A stretch of DNA of 64,000 bases from Microbacterium oxydans (lineage in GTDB: Bacteria; Actinomycetota; Actinomycetes; Actinomycetales; Microbacteriaceae): assembly GCF_006540085.1 (NCBI RefSeq), contig NZ_BJOG01000001.1:558001-622000 (forward strand). The letters are read 5' to 3'. This document shows positions 1 through 9,412 of this stretch, one piece after another (the stretch's first letter is position 1; each line of letters begins with the position of its first letter). Below the pieces are notes generated by a model. That model did no database searches, had not been told where the DNA came from, and saw only the letters and a program-made list of their open reading frames with translations. A program made the translations under genes and the position numbers.

Positions 1-1017
1 CTGCTCGTCATGGACGAGCCGACGGCCGCGCTCTCCGGCGTCGAGGTCGAGCGGCTCTTCACGATCGCGCGGAGTCTGCGCGACGAGGGTCGTGCGCTCA
101 TCTTCATCTCGCACCGCTTCGACGAGGTGTTCGCGCTGTGCGACACCGTCACGGTCATGCGGGACGGTGCGTACATCGCCACCAGCGCGATCGCCGACAC
201 CTCGGTCGAGGAGATCGTGCACCAGATGGTCGGTCGCGAGGTGACCGAGCTGTTCCCCAAGCAGCAGACGACCGTCGGCGCGCCGCTGCTGGTGGTCGAG
301 AACCTCACCAGTCCCGGCGTCTTCCACGACATCTCCTTCACCGTGTGCGCGGGCGAGATCGTCGGTCTCGCCGGCCTCGTCGGAGCCGGACGCAGCGAAG
401 TGGTGCGTGCCGTCTTCGGCGTCGACCCGTACCGCGAGGGCTCCGTCACGATGCAGGGCGCACGCATCCCCCGCAGCCGACCCACCGAGGCCATGCGTGC
501 GGGCCTCGCCCTCGTGCCCGAGGACCGCCGCAAGCAGGGGCTCGTGATCGAATCGGGCGTCGGCGGCAACATCACCCTCTCCATCCGCCGCCAGCTCGCG
601 AAGCTGGGGTTCCTCACCACCGGCATCGAGAACCGCGCTGCCCGGGAATGGGCGACCAGGCTCGAGGTCAAGACGCACGCCCTCGACACGGTCGCGGCGA
701 CACTCTCCGGTGGGAACCAGCAGAAGGTCGTCCTCGCCAAGTGGCTCGCCACGAAGCCGAAGGTGCTCATCATCGACGAACCGACCAGAGGGATCGACGT
801 CGGCACCAAGTCGGAGGTGCACCGACTGCTCTCCGAGCTCGCGGGGCAGGGGATGGGGATCCTCATGATCTCGTCCGAGCTGCCGGAGGTGCTCGGCATG
901 GCCGACCGCGTCCTCGTCATGCGCGAAGGGCGCATCACCGCGGAGATCGCCCGCGCGGAGGCGACTTCCGAGAACGTCATGTACGCCGCCACGCACGCAT
1001 CGGAGCTCTCCTCGTGA
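1..1017 (+). CDS. L-rhamnose ABC transporter ATP-binding protein (5' end missing)
   Basis: The reading frame is open from the first base, so the gene begins outside the window. The 338 visible residues start at the Walker B stretch of the first nucleotide-binding domain ([12 protein letters not shown]). A complete second domain follows with a degenerate Walker A (GLVGAGRSE), signature LSGGNQQK and Walker [13 protein letters not shown]. This duplicated layout is that of RbsA/RhaT/XylG-type sugar importers. The next gene overlaps by 4 bp (GTGA). The downstream rhamnose mutarotase and isomerase point to L-rhamnose as substrate; that part is inference from context. Confidence 0.9.
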   Translation: MLVMDEPTAALSGVEVERLFTIARSLRDEGRALIFISHRFDEVFALCDTVTVMRDGAYIATSAIADTSVEEIVHQMVGREVTELFPKQQTTVGAPLLVVENLTSPGVFHDISFTVCAGEIVGLAGLVGAGRSEVVRAVFGVDPYREGSVTMQGARIPRSRPTEAMRAGLALVPEDRRKQGLVIESGVGGNITLSIRRQLAKLGFLTTGIENRAAREWATRLEVKTHALDTVAATLSGGNQQKVVLAKWLATKPKVLIIDEPTRGIDVGTKSEVHRLLSELAGQGMGILMISSELPEVLGMADRVLVMREGRITAEIARAEATSENVMYAATHASELSS

Positions 1018-2033
1018 CCACCGCCATCCCCGTCTCGTCGATGACGAAGAAGCTCTCCGCGCTCGGTCGGGCGCGCGAATTCGGCATCCTCCTCGCCCTG
1101 GCACTCGTGATCGTCGCCGCCACGACGAACAACTCCAACTTCCTGTTCAGCCCCGACGGCTGGCGTGACCTGCTCCTCACGCCCTCGATCCTCGTGCTGG
1201 TCGCTGTCGGGCAGGCCATCGTGCTCATCACCCGCAACGTCGACCTCTCGGTCGGCTCGGTCATGGGGCTCACCGCCTACCTCACCGGCCGCCTGTTCAT
1301 CGACGTGCCCGGCATCCCCATCGTGATCGTGGTCGTGGCCGCCGTCGTCTTCGGTGCCCTCCTCGGACTCGTCAACGGGGCACTGGTCGCCTTCGCCAAG
1401 GTGCCGGCCATGGTGATCACGCTCGGTACGCTCTACGCCTACCGCGGCATCAACGTGCTGTGGACCGGCAGCGACCGGGTGAACGCGTCCGACATGCCGA
1501 AGGACTTCCTGGCCCTCGGCACCGGGCAGCTCGTGGGCATCCCGATCCTCACGATCGTCGCCCTCATCGTGCTCGCCGCGGCCGCCTGGTACATGAAGAA
1601 CACGCGCGGTGGTCGGGAGTACTACGCCATCGGATCCGATCCGGCGGCTGCGGAGCTCTACGGCCTGCGCGTCACCCGTCGCGTGCTGACCGCCTTCGTC
1701 GTCTCCGGGGCGCTCGCCGGTCTCGCCGGAGTGTTCTACGCGGCCCGCTACGGCACCATCAACTCGCAGGCCGGAGCCGGGTGGGAGCTCGACGCGGTGG
1801 GTGCCGCCGTGATCGGCGGCGTCGCCATCACCGGCGGAATCGGCTCCGTGTGGGGCGCGGCGATCGGTGCGGTGCTGCTGCTCACGATCAACCGGGCGCT
1901 CCCCATCCTCGGCATCCCCGACTTCTGGCAGCGTGCCGTCGTCGGCCTGCTGATCATCGGCGCGATCGTGCTCGACCGCGTGCTCGCCGTCCGCCAGAAA
2001 CGACGGCTCATCGAAGCGAGGGACAAGTCATGA
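1014..2033 (+). CDS. Rhamnose ABC transporter permease 1 (RhaP/RbsC family)
   Basis: A 339-residue polytopic membrane protein of the RbsC branch (BPD_transp_2). It carries the family segment [15 protein letters not shown] in the first third and the C-terminal [18 protein letters not shown] segment. The GTG at 1014 overlaps the ATPase stop codon in GTGA, which indicates translational coupling. The open frame extends far upstream, but that part is the out-of-frame shadow of the ATPase gene. It should pair with the next permease as the membrane channel of the rhamnose importer. Confidence 0.9.
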   Translation: MTTAIPVSSMTKKLSALGRAREFGILLALALVIVAATTNNSNFLFSPDGWRDLLLTPSILVLVAVGQAIVLITRNVDLSVGSVMGLTAYLTGRLFIDVPGIPIVIVVVAAVVFGALLGLVNGALVAFAKVPAMVITLGTLYAYRGINVLWTGSDRVNASDMPKDFLALGTGQLVGIPILTIVALIVLAAAAWYMKNTRGGREYYAIGSDPAAAELYGLRVTRRVLTAFVVSGALAGLAGVFYAARYGTINSQAGAGWELDAVGAAVIGGVAITGGIGSVWGAAIGAVLLLTINRALPILGIPDFWQRAVVGLLIIGAIVLDRVLAVRQKRRLIEARDKS

Positions 2034-3082
2034 CCGCCGCGACCACGACCGCGACCACCCGGGTCATCCGCGACTTCGACAAGCCGCTCTGGCGCCGCGT
2101 GCTCCTCACCAGGGAGATGGCGATCGTCGCCCTGCTGATCGTCGTCATCATCGTCTCCACGAGCACCGTACGCGGGTTCGGGCAGCCGATCACGCTGACG
2201 TACCTGCTCCTCGACATCGCGCCGATCCTCCTGATCGCCCTGCCCATGACGCTGGTGATGATCACGGGCGAGATCGACCTGTCGGTCGGCAGCATGGTGG
2301 GCCTCTCCAGCGTCGTCACGGGGGCTCTCGTGCAGGGTGGGATCCCCTTCGAGGTCGCGGCTCTCGCGGCGCTGCTCGTCGGTCTGGTCGGCGGCGCCTT
2401 CAACGGATTCCTCGTGACCGTCGTCGGTCTGCCGTCGCTCGCCGTGACCATCGGAACGCTCGCGCTGTTTCGCGGCCTCGCGGTCGGCCTGCTCGGAACG
2501 ACGGCGGTCACCGAGTTCCCGGAGTTCTGGACCGATCTCGCCAAGGCGAAGCTCGCCGGCACCACGATCCCCGTCATCATGATCCCGTTCCTGCTCCTCC
2601 TGGTCGCGTTCATCCTGCTGCTGCACTACACACCGTTCGGTCGTGGCGTGTACGCGATCGGCCTCTCGAAGGACGCCGCACGGTTCTCGGGCGTGCACGT
2701 GGAGCGCACGAAGTTCATCCTCTTCGTACTCTCCGGAGTGGTCGCCGCGTTCGCCGGGATCTTCTACACCCTCCGCTACGGCAGCGCGCGGGGCGACAAC
2801 GCCACCGGCCTCGAACTGCAGGTGATCGCGGCGGTCGTGCTCGGCGGCGTCTCGGTCTTCGGCGGCCGAGGCAAGATCTACGGGGTCGTCGCGGCGGCGC
2901 TGCTCATCGGCTCGCTCGCCAGCGCACTGCGTCTGATGAACGTGACCTCCGACGTGATCAACATCATCACCGGCGCCCTCCTGGTCATCTCGGTGGTGGC
3001 CGCGAGCTTCCTCGCCTGGCTGCAGAAGGCTCGTCGCAGACCGGGACGATCGACCACCGGCGCCGCACCCACAGCTTCATGA
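2030..3082 (+). CDS. Rhamnose ABC transporter permease 2 (RhaQ/RbsC family)
   Basis: A 350-residue integral membrane permease, a paralogue of the preceding gene, with the conserved EIDLSVGSMVGLSSV and AVVLGGVSVFGGRGKIYG segments. The ATG at 2030 overlaps the previous stop in ATGA. Two distinct permeases beside one ATPase match the rhizobial rhaPQ layout rather than the single-permease ribose type. About 45 bp separate it from the binding-protein gene. The role as second channel half is inferred from family and position. Confidence 0.9.
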   Translation: MTAATTTATTRVIRDFDKPLWRRVLLTREMAIVALLIVVIIVSTSTVRGFGQPITLTYLLLDIAPILLIALPMTLVMITGEIDLSVGSMVGLSSVVTGALVQGGIPFEVAALAALLVGLVGGAFNGFLVTVVGLPSLAVTIGTLALFRGLAVGLLGTTAVTEFPEFWTDLAKAKLAGTTIPVIMIPFLLLLVAFILLLHYTPFGRGVYAIGLSKDAARFSGVHVERTKFILFVLSGVVAAFAGIFYTLRYGSARGDNATGLELQVIAAVVLGGVSVFGGRGKIYGVVAAALLIGSLASALRLMNVTSDVINIITGALLVISVVAASFLAWLQKARRRPGRSTTGAAPTAS

Positions 3083-3128
3083 CGCCGACGCCGCGGTTGC
3101 GGCACACCCTCACGAAAGGAACAGAACA

Positions 3129-4160
3129 ATGATGTTTGCACGTAAACGCGTGACCGCTGTCGCTGCGCTCGCGGTCGCCGCCGCGGTCGCCCTGTCCGGA
3201 TGCACGAGCACCGGTGGCGACGGTGGCGGAGGCGACGGCGGTGACGGCAACCTCGCCGTCACCTTCCTGCCCAAGAACCTCGGAAACCCCTACTTCGACA
3301 CCTCCAGCAAGGGTGGCAAGGCCGCCGTCGAGGAGTTCGGCGGCACGTTCGCCGAGGTCGGGCCGGCCGAAGCGACTCCCGACGCCCAGGTCAGCTACAT
3401 CAACACCGCGACGCAGCAGGGCGTCGGGGCACTCGTCGTCTCGGCGAACGACCCGAAGGCCATCTGCGACGCGTTGAACGAGGCCCGCGACGCGGGAGTG
3501 AAGGTCGTCACCTTCGACTCCGACACCAACCCGGAGTGCCGCGACGTCTTCGTCAACCAGGCGGATTCGGAGGGCATCGCGAAGGCGCAGGTCGACCAGA
3601 TCGCCGAGCAGATCGGCGGTGCGGGAGAGATCGCCGTCCTCTCGGCCTCGGCGAACGCGACCAACCAGAACGCCTGGATCGACCTGATGAAGGACTACCT
3701 CGCCAGCGACTACCCCGACATCACCCTGGTCGAGACGGTCTACGGCGATGACGACGACCAGACGTCGTTCGACAAGACCGCGGCCCTGCTGCAGACCCAC
3801 CCGAACCTGAAGGGCATCATCTCGCCCACGACGGTCGGCATCGCCGCAGCCGCCCGCTACCTGTCCACCTCGGACTACAAGGGCAAGGTCGCGCTGACGG
3901 GCCTCGGCACGCCGAACCAGATGCGCGAATACGTCGAGGACGGCACGGTCACGTCGTTCGCCCTGTGGAACCCGGAGGACCTCGGCTACCTGGCGGCCTT
4001 CGCGGCGCAGGCGCTGATCGAGGGCGACATCACCGGCGAGAAGGGCGACACCTTCACCGCCGGCGACCTCGGTGAGTACACGGTCGGGGAGGACGGCGTC
4101 GTGGTGCTCGGCGATCCGTTCGTGTTCAACGCCGACAACATCGGCGAGTTCGACTTCTGA
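3129..4160 (+). CDS. Rhamnose ABC transporter substrate-binding lipoprotein (RhaS-like)
   Basis: A 343-residue secreted binding protein of the Peripla_BP_4 fold. The N-terminus is basic (ARKR), followed by an Ala/Val-rich core and lipobox LSGC with the lipidated Cys at residue 25. The mature start is Gly/Asp-rich, then the fold begins with LAVTFLPKNLGNPYF. A GAAAGGA ribosome site precedes the ATG. It should capture extracellular L-rhamnose and deliver it to the two permeases. The downstream hairpin at 4171-4202 may protect the upstream message and raise binding-protein output. Confidence 0.9.
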   Translation: MMFARKRVTAVAALAVAAAVALSGCTSTGGDGGGGDGGDGNLAVTFLPKNLGNPYFDTSSKGGKAAVEEFGGTFAEVGPAEATPDAQVSYINTATQQGVGALVVSANDPKAICDALNEARDAGVKVVTFDSDTNPECRDVFVNQADSEGIAKAQVDQIAEQIGGAGEIAVLSASANATNQNAWIDLMKDYLASDYPDITLVETVYGDDDDQTSFDKTAALLQTHPNLKGIISPTTVGIAAAARYLSTSDYKGKVALTGLGTPNQMREYVEDGTVTSFALWNPEDLGYLAAFAAQALIEGDITGEKGDTFTAGDLGEYTVGEDGVVVLGDPFVFNADNIGEFDF

Positions 4161-4170
4161 TCACCTTCGG

Positions 4171-4202
4171 GCGTCCGGCCGGCACGAGTGTCGGCCGGAC
4201 GC
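4171..4202 (+). other. Intergenic stem-loop between binding-protein gene and mutarotase gene
   Basis: Perfect 11-bp inverted repeat (GCGTCCGGCCG at 4171-4181 against CGGCCGGACGC at 4192-4202). The 10-base interval can extend the helix by about three more pairs. No T-run follows, so this is more likely an RNA-stabilising or partial-termination hairpin within the operon than a full terminator. Confidence 0.75.
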
Positions 4203-4218
4203 TCCCGGAAAGGTCCCC

Positions 4219-4581
4219 ATGATCCGCGTATGCGTGAAGCTCCAGGTGCGTCCGGAGCTTCTGGACGAGTACCGCGAGCGTCACGCGCCGGTGTGGCCGG
4301 AGATGCTCGCCGAGATCGCCGCGGCCGGTCGCCGCAACTACTCGCTGTTCCTCGCTCCCGACGGTGAGCTCATCGGCTACTACGAGACCGACGACGATGT
4401 CGCGGCGCAGGCATACCTGGCCGCGTCGCCGGTCGCCGCCCGCTGGGAAGCCGAGATGGCCCGCTTCTTCGTCGGCCTCGACGGCCGCCCTGACCAGGCG
4501 GCACCCACACTTCCCGAGGTGTTCCACCTCGAAGACCAGCTCTCCACCTCCGGTCTCCCCAACGAAAGCAGCGCATCGTGA
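4219..4581 (+). CDS. rhaM: L-rhamnose mutarotase
   Basis: A 120-residue cytoplasmic enzyme that interconverts the alpha and beta anomers of L-rhamnose and so speeds supply to the isomerase. The N-terminus (MIRVCVKLQVRPELLDEYRE) and the ERHAPVWPEML, RNYSLFLAPDGELIGYYE and F.LEDQ motifs are typical of RhaM/RhaU, and the length fits the family at about 105-120. The ATG at 4219 follows a GGAAAGG ribosome site. The end overlaps the isomerase start by 4 bp (GTGA). Confidence 0.93.
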   Translation: MIRVCVKLQVRPELLDEYRERHAPVWPEMLAEIAAAGRRNYSLFLAPDGELIGYYETDDDVAAQAYLAASPVAARWEAEMARFFVGLDGRPDQAAPTLPEVFHLEDQLSTSGLPNESSAS

Positions 4582-5744
4582 GCATCCTCAGTCCCTCGAA
4601 CCTCGCCATCCTCGCCCAGCAGGGCATCGAGCTTCCCAGCTGGGCCTTCGGCAACTCCGGCACGCGTTTCAAGGTGTTCGGCACTCCCGGCACCCCGCGG
4701 GACCCGTGGGAGAAGATCTCCGACGCCGCACAGGTGAACCGCTACACGGCACTCGCGCCGGCGGTGGCGCTGCACATCCCGTGGGACGTGGTGGATTCGT
4801 ACTCCGACCTGCGCACGCACGCCGAAGACCACGGGGTGACCCTCGGCACCGTGAACTCCAACACGTTCCAGGACGACGATTACAAGTTCGGTGCCCTCAC
4901 GCACGAGGACGCGGCCATCCGGCAGAAGGCGATCGACCACCACCTCGCCTGCATCGACGTGATGGATGCGACCGGCAGCCGCGACCTCAAGATCTGGCTG
5001 GCCGAGGGGTCGAACTATCCCGGGCAGGCCGACATGCGGGGGCGTCAGGATCGACTGCAGGACTCACTGCAGAGGATCTACGACCGCCTCGGCGACGACC
5101 AGCGCCTGGTGCTCGAGTACAAGTTCTTCGAGCCGGCGTTCTATCACACCGACGTTCCGGACTGGGGAACCTCCTACGCGCAGGTCAGCTCCCTCGGTGA
5201 CAAGGCGATGGTCTGCCTCGACACGGGCCACCACGCGCCAGGCACGAACATCGAGTTCATTGTGATGCAGCTGCTGCGCCTCGGCAAGCTCGGCTCGTTC
5301 GACTTCAACTCGCGTTTCTACGCCGATGACGACCTGATCGTCGGAGCCGCCGACCCGTTCCAGCTGTTCCGCATCCTGTTCGAGGTCATCCGCGGCGGCG
5401 GGCTGAACAACCCCGACGTCGCGTTCATGCTCGACCAGTGCCACAACGTCGAGGACAAGATCCCCGGCCAGATCCGCTCGGTGCTGAACGTGCAGGAGAT
5501 GACCGCCCGTGCGTTGCTCGTCGACCGCGACGCCCTCACCGCCGCGCAGAAGTCCGGGGACGTGCTCGGAGCGAACGCCGTCTTCATGGATGCGTTCTAC
5601 ACCGACGTGCGTCCGGCCCTCGCCGAGTGGCGCGAGACGCGCGGTCTTCCCGCAGATCCCATGGCCGCGTACCTCGCATCCGGATACCAGGAGAAGATCG
5701 CCGCCGAACGTGTGGGCGGTGTGCAGGCCGGCTGGGGCGCCTGA
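4578..5744 (+). CDS. rhaI: L-rhamnose isomerase
   Basis: A 388-residue cytoplasmic isomerase converting L-rhamnose to L-rhamnulose. It belongs to the RhaI type found in Pseudomonas stutzeri, rhizobia and actinobacteria, a TIM-barrel protein distinct from enteric RhaA. Metal and substrate motifs are visible (LVLEYKFFEPAFYHTD, CLDTGHHAPGTNIE, FDFNSRFYADDDLIVG). The GTG start is coupled to rhaM. It is the last gene of the plus-strand operon, and xylulokinase converges on it only 2 bp after the stop. Confidence 0.95.
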   Translation: MSILSPSNLAILAQQGIELPSWAFGNSGTRFKVFGTPGTPRDPWEKISDAAQVNRYTALAPAVALHIPWDVVDSYSDLRTHAEDHGVTLGTVNSNTFQDDDYKFGALTHEDAAIRQKAIDHHLACIDVMDATGSRDLKIWLAEGSNYPGQADMRGRQDRLQDSLQRIYDRLGDDQRLVLEYKFFEPAFYHTDVPDWGTSYAQVSSLGDKAMVCLDTGHHAPGTNIEFIVMQLLRLGKLGSFDFNSRFYADDDLIVGAADPFQLFRILFEVIRGGGLNNPDVAFMLDQCHNVEDKIPGQIRSVLNVQEMTARALLVDRDALTAAQKSGDVLGANAVFMDAFYTDVRPALAEWRETRGLPADPMAAYLASGYQEKIAAERVGGVQAGWGA

Positions 5745-5746
5745 GC

Positions 5747-7144
5747 TCAGCTCCGCGCGGCGTACTGCTCGCGGATGATCGGCCGATGGTCGACCGCGAA
5801 TGCACGTGCCTCGCCGTCGTGCCACGACGGACGCTCGCCGGTGAGCGCCCACGCCGCCTGCACGGCAGCACCGCGGGCGACCGCCTCGTCGACTCCCGGC
5901 ACCACGATCGGCACGTCGAAGACCTGCGCCGCGATCCGCGAGACCGCCGGGTTGCGTGCGGCGCCACCGATGAGCAGGATGCGCGAGGCCGGTACCCCGC
6001 ACCGGCGGATGGCGTCGAGGCCGTCGGCGAGCCCGCACAGCAGTCCTTCCACCGCGGCACGCGCCAGCGTCTCCCTGCGCGTGGAGGCGAGCGACATGCC
6101 GAACAGTGTGGCCGTGGCATCCGGACGATTCGGGGTGCGCTCTCCCTCGAAGTAGGGCTGCAGCACCAGTCCGCCCGCACCCGGCTCTGACTCCAGCGCC
6201 AGGCGTGCGAGTTCGGCGTGGTCGACGCCGAGCAGACCCGCGACGGCATCGAGCACCCGCGCCGCGTTGAGCGTGGCGACGAGGGGAAGATGGTTCCCGC
6301 TCCCGTCAGCGAAGCCGGCGACCGCTCCGGTGGCGTCGGCGATCGGGTGTTCGGACACGGCGAAGACCGTGCCGCTCGTGCCGATCGAGATCACGGCGTC
6401 GCCCGGTCGGGCATCGAGTCCGAGCGCGCCCCCGGCGTTGTCCCCCAGACCCGCGCCGACCACCGTGCCCGTGCGGGTGACGCCCATCCTCTCGGCAGGT
6501 CCGAGCACCTTGGGGAGGCGCGGGACGCGACCGAACGCTCGCGCGAGCAGATCGAGATCGTAGGCACCGGTCGAGGCGCTCCAGTACGCAGTGCCGCTGG
6601 CATCGGAGCGGTCCGTCGCGAGCGCCTCGAGGTCGGGGCCGAGGTCGCTGGCGCCCGTCGGCCCGAAGCCGCGCAGCCGCCAGGAGAGCCAGTCGTGGGG
6701 CAGGGCGACGGCAGCGACCCTGGCCGCATTGGCCGGCTCGTGCTCGCGCAACCACCGCAGCTTCGCGCCCGTGAACGACGCCACAGGCACGACTCCGACC
6801 CGGCGCGCGTATTCCTCGGCACCGACTTCGGTCACGAGCGCCGCCGCGGCCTCGGCGCTGCGGACGTCGTTCCAGAGCAGGGCGTCACGCACCACGCGCC
6901 CCTGCACGTCGAGCGCCACGAGCCCGTGCTGCTGGGCGGCGACCGAGATCGCGGCGACGTCGTGCAGTCCGCCGGCATCGACGATCGCGCTCTGGAGTGC
7001 CGACCACCAGGCCTCGGGGTCCACCTCCGTGCCGGACGGATGCGCCGCCCGGCCGGAGCGCACGATCTCTCCCGTCTCCAGGTCGTGCACACTCACCTTG
7101 CAGCTCTGCGTGGACGAATCCACCCCGGCGACGTATGTCGGCAT
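5747..7144 (-). CDS. xylB: Xylulokinase-type FGGY carbohydrate kinase
   Basis: A 465-residue ATP-dependent sugar kinase of the FGGY family. The phosphate-binding start is [16 protein letters not shown], with [11 protein letters not shown] and LLWNDVR substrate-site segments typical of XylB, and [15 protein letters not shown] near the end. The chosen ATG at 7144 follows a GGGAGAAG ribosome site; the frame remains open further upstream across a tandem repeat. It is the last gene of a polyol operon behind a polyol dehydrogenase and importer, so D-xylulose or a related ketose is the likely substrate. Exact specificity is inferred. Confidence 0.85.
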   Translation of the reverse strand: MPTYVAGVDSSTQSCKVSVHDLETGEIVRSGRAAHPSGTEVDPEAWWSALQSAIVDAGGLHDVAAISVAAQQHGLVALDVQGRVVRDALLWNDVRSAEAAAALVTEVGAEEYARRVGVVPVASFTGAKLRWLREHEPANAARVAAVALPHDWLSWRLRGFGPTGASDLGPDLEALATDRSDASGTAYWSASTGAYDLDLLARAFGRVPRLPKVLGPAERMGVTRTGTVVGAGLGDNAGGALGLDARPGDAVISIGTSGTVFAVSEHPIADATGAVAGFADGSGNHLPLVATLNAARVLDAVAGLLGVDHAELARLALESEPGAGGLVLQPYFEGERTPNRPDATATLFGMSLASTRRETLARAAVEGLLCGLADGLDAIRRCGVPASRILLIGGAARNPAVSRIAAQVFDVPIVVPGVDEAVARGAAVQAAWALTGERPSWHDGEARAFAVDHRPIIREQYAARS

Positions 7145-7161
7145 CCGCTTCTCCCTCATCC

Positions 7162-7221
7162 GTGAACGACCAGTCCGTGGAACACCAGTGCGTGAGACAC
7201 CAGTCCGTCGAACGCCAGGGC
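7162..7221. repeat. Four imperfect 15-bp tandem repeats upstream of xylB
   Basis: Consecutive units GTGAACGACCAGTCC, GTGGAACACCAGTGC, GTGAGACACCAGTCC and GTCGAACGCCAGGGC fill 7162-7221. The last unit runs into the left arm of the adjacent hairpin. The array lies in the untranslated gap before xylB. Confidence 0.9.
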
Positions 7222-7254
7222 CGCGAAGACACCGAAGCATCTCCGCGGCCCTGG
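7215..7254 (-). other. Stem-loop between polyol-binding-protein gene and xylB
   Basis: Perfect 11-bp arms CCAGGGCCGCG (7215-7225) and CGCGGCCCTGG (7244-7254) enclose 18 bases, starting 9 bp after the binding-protein stop. No T-run is seen. It occupies the same relative position as the hairpin at 4171-4202, which suggests differential expression of the binding protein over downstream genes. Confidence 0.75.
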
Positions 7255-7262
7255 CGCTGCTG

Positions 7263-8339
7263 TCACTCGGACTGGCCGGTGAGACCCTCGTAGGCGATGT
7301 TGCCGCTCTTGAGGTTCTTGTTGGTCATCTCGCTCAGGTTCTTCAGGAACGCGTCGCGCTCCGTGACCACGTGACCGATCGCCTCGTCGACGTTGTCCTT
7401 GGTGATCGCGGGCATCAGGTAGACGGGGTTCTCCTTGACGTCCTCGCCCCGCACGATGGCGGCGGCGTAGGCGACACCGGCCGACAGCTCGACCGTGCCG
7501 TTCTGCAGCGAGGTTCCGATGAAGTCACCGTTCTTGACGGCCTCGAGGCCGTCGGCGATCCCGTCGATGCCCACGATCGGCACGTCGGTCATGCCGGCTT
7601 CCTTGAGCGCCTGCAGTGCACCGAGGCCCATGTCGTCGTTCTGGGCGATCACGCCGTCGATGTCATCGCCGAAGGCCGAGATCCAGTTGCTGACCTTGTT
7701 GACGGCCTCATCGCGCTTCCAGTTCGCGGTGTCCTTGGCGAGCACCTTCACGTCGGGGTTCTCGGCGAGCACGTTGTCGATGCCCTTTCCGCGGTTGATC
7801 TCGCCCGAGCCTCCGAGCGGTCCCTGCAGGATGATGACGTTTCCCTTCCCGTCGAGGGCGTCCATCATCATCTGCGCCTCCTGCTCACCCGCGGCCACGT
7901 CATCGGGCTGCACCGAGCCGGTGAGGTCTTCGCTGTTGAGCGAGGCGTTGACGTCGAAGAAGGGGATGTCGGCGGCCTTCGCGGCGGCGATCTGCGGCTG
8001 CAGTGAGTCGGCCTGCACGGGGATGACGACGATCGCGTCGACACCGGCCGTCACGTACTGGTCGACCTGGCTGGCCTGGGTGTTGACGTCGAGGCCCGCG
8101 GAGTTCCACAGGATCTCGATGTTGTTCTCGTCGGCGTAGCGCTCGATGCCCTCTTTGCCCTCCGTGACGAAGGACGACATGTCGTAGACGCTCACGCCGA
8201 TGGTGATGCGCTCCTGACCGCTGTCGTCTGCGCCGCCGGCGTTCGCGTTCGGGTCGCCGGCGCCGCACCCGGCGAGCATCAGTGCTGCGACGGAGGTGAC
8301 GGCGAAAGCCGCGGCGATGCGGCTCTTCTTGGTGAACAT
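7263..8339 (-). CDS. Sugar/polyol ABC transporter substrate-binding lipoprotein
   Basis: A 358-residue Peripla_BP_4 (RbsB/XylF-like) binding protein. The signal peptide has a KKSR start, a hydrophobic core and lipobox LAGC with Cys at residue 25. The mature protein begins with a short linker and then [14 protein letters not shown]. Later family motifs include [16 protein letters not shown] and [20 protein letters not shown] ribosome site precedes the ATG. It sits between its permease and xylB. The ligand is probably a pentitol or pentose, inferred from neighbouring dehydrogenase and kinase genes. Confidence 0.88.
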   Translation of the reverse strand: MFTKKSRIAAAFAVTSVAALMLAGCGAGDPNANAGGADDSGQERITIGVSVYDMSSFVTEGKEGIERYADENNIEILWNSAGLDVNTQASQVDQYVTAGVDAIVVIPVQADSLQPQIAAAKAADIPFFDVNASLNSEDLTGSVQPDDVAAGEQEAQMMMDALDGKGNVIILQGPLGGSGEINRGKGIDNVLAENPDVKVLAKDTANWKRDEAVNKVSNWISAFGDDIDGVIAQNDDMGLGALQALKEAGMTDVPIVGIDGIADGLEAVKNGDFIGTSLQNGTVELSAGVAYAAAIVRGEDVKENPVYLMPAITKDNVDEAIGHVVTERDAFLKNLSEMTNKNLKSGNIAYEGLTGQSE

Positions 8340-8404
8340 GGGATTCCTCTCGTTGGGTGGTGCGATGAAGCAGGGTCTTCTTCGTCGGGGTGGTCGTCGG
8401 TGTG

Positions 8405-9412
8405 CTAGCGGCTTCGTCGTCGGGTCGCCCACACGTCGACGGCCACCGCCGCGACGATGAGCACGCCCTTGATGACCTTCTGCCAGTACGCGGGCACGGT
8501 CAGGATGTCGAGACCGTTGTTGAGCGTCTGGATGAGGAGCAGGCCGAGGGCGGTTCCCCAGATCGAGCCGCGACCGCCGAGCAGGCTCGCCCCGCCGATC
8601 ACGACGGCAGCGATCGCGTCGAGCTCGTACCCGACGCCGAGGTTCGGTGCGCCGAGGGTGACACGGCTGGCGAGCATGACGCCGGAGATCCCCGCGAGCA
8701 TGCCGGAGATGGCGTACACGCTGAAGATGGTGCGGCCCACGTTGATGCCGGCGATGCCCGCGGCGATCGGGTTGCCGCCGATCGCGTACACGCGCATGCC
8801 CCACGTGGTGCGGCGCATGATGATCGCGAGTCCCAGGATGCCGACGATCATCAGGATCACCGGGAGCGTGAGCCCGCCGAACTGCGCGTTGGCGATGCGG
8901 GAGAAGTCGGCGGGCAGCCCGGTGATGGGGGCGCCGTTGCCCGCGACATAGGCGACGCCGGATGCGAGAGTGAGCATCCCGAGCGTCGCGATGAAGGGTG
9001 GCACTTTGATCACCGAGACCACGAAGCCGTTGATCGCGCCGGCGATGAAGCCGACGACGACACCGGCGACGATCGCGAGCCAGATGTGGTCGGGGAAGGC
9101 CTTCGCGGTGAGGCTGCCGAAGACGGCGGATGCGGCGATGACACTGCCGACCGACAGGTCGATGCCGCCGGTGAGGATCACGAGCGTCTGTCCGAGGGCG
9201 ATCAGGGCGAACGGTGCCGCGGCGACGAGGATCGTCTGCAGGTTGTCGACCGTGCCGAAGCGCGCGCTGCGGTAGAGGAAGAAGGCGATGATGAGCACCA
9301 TCACGATCACCATCGCGTAGCGGATGGCGAGGTCGCCGAACCAGGTGGGGCTGAAGCGCTTCACTTCCGACTCGGGCACGAAGGTCTGCGCGGCGGTGCG
9401 GGTGTCGGTCAT
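8405..9412 (-). CDS. Sugar/polyol ABC transporter permease (RbsC family)
   Basis: A 335-residue integral membrane protein of the BPD_transp_2 family with [18 protein letters not shown] and the C-terminal [18 protein letters not shown] segment. Its ATG overlaps the ATPase stop in ATGA (9409-9412), so the two are translationally coupled. As the only permease in this operon it probably acts as a homodimer, as in ribose importers and unlike the two-permease rhamnose system nearby. Confidence 0.9.
   Translation of the reverse strand: MTDTRTAAQTFVPESEVKRFSPTWFGDLAIRYAMVIVMVLIIAFFLYRSARFGTVDNLQTILVAAAPFALIALGQTLVILTGGIDLSVGSVIAASAVFGSLTAKAFPDHIWLAIVAGVVVGFIAGAINGFVVSVIKVPPFIATLGMLTLASGVAYVAGNGAPITGLPADFSRIANAQFGGLTLPVILMIVGILGLAIIMRRTTWGMRVYAIGGNPIAAGIAGINVGRTIFSVYAISGMLAGISGVMLASRVTLGAPNLGVGYELDAIAAVVIGGASLLGGRGSIWGTALGLLLIQTLNNGLDILTVPAYWQKVIKGVLIVAAVAVDVWATRRRSR

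Noticed and set aside
138-1013. Long N-terminal extension of permease 1
   Set aside because: This stretch is Arg/His-rich nonsense produced by reading the ATPase gene out of frame. The GTG at 1014 coupled to the ATPase stop is the real start.
5741-5750. CTGAGCTCAG palindrome as a terminator between rhaI and xylB
   Set aside because: Only 10 bp with no loop or T-run, and it overlaps both stop codons. It is too short to call.
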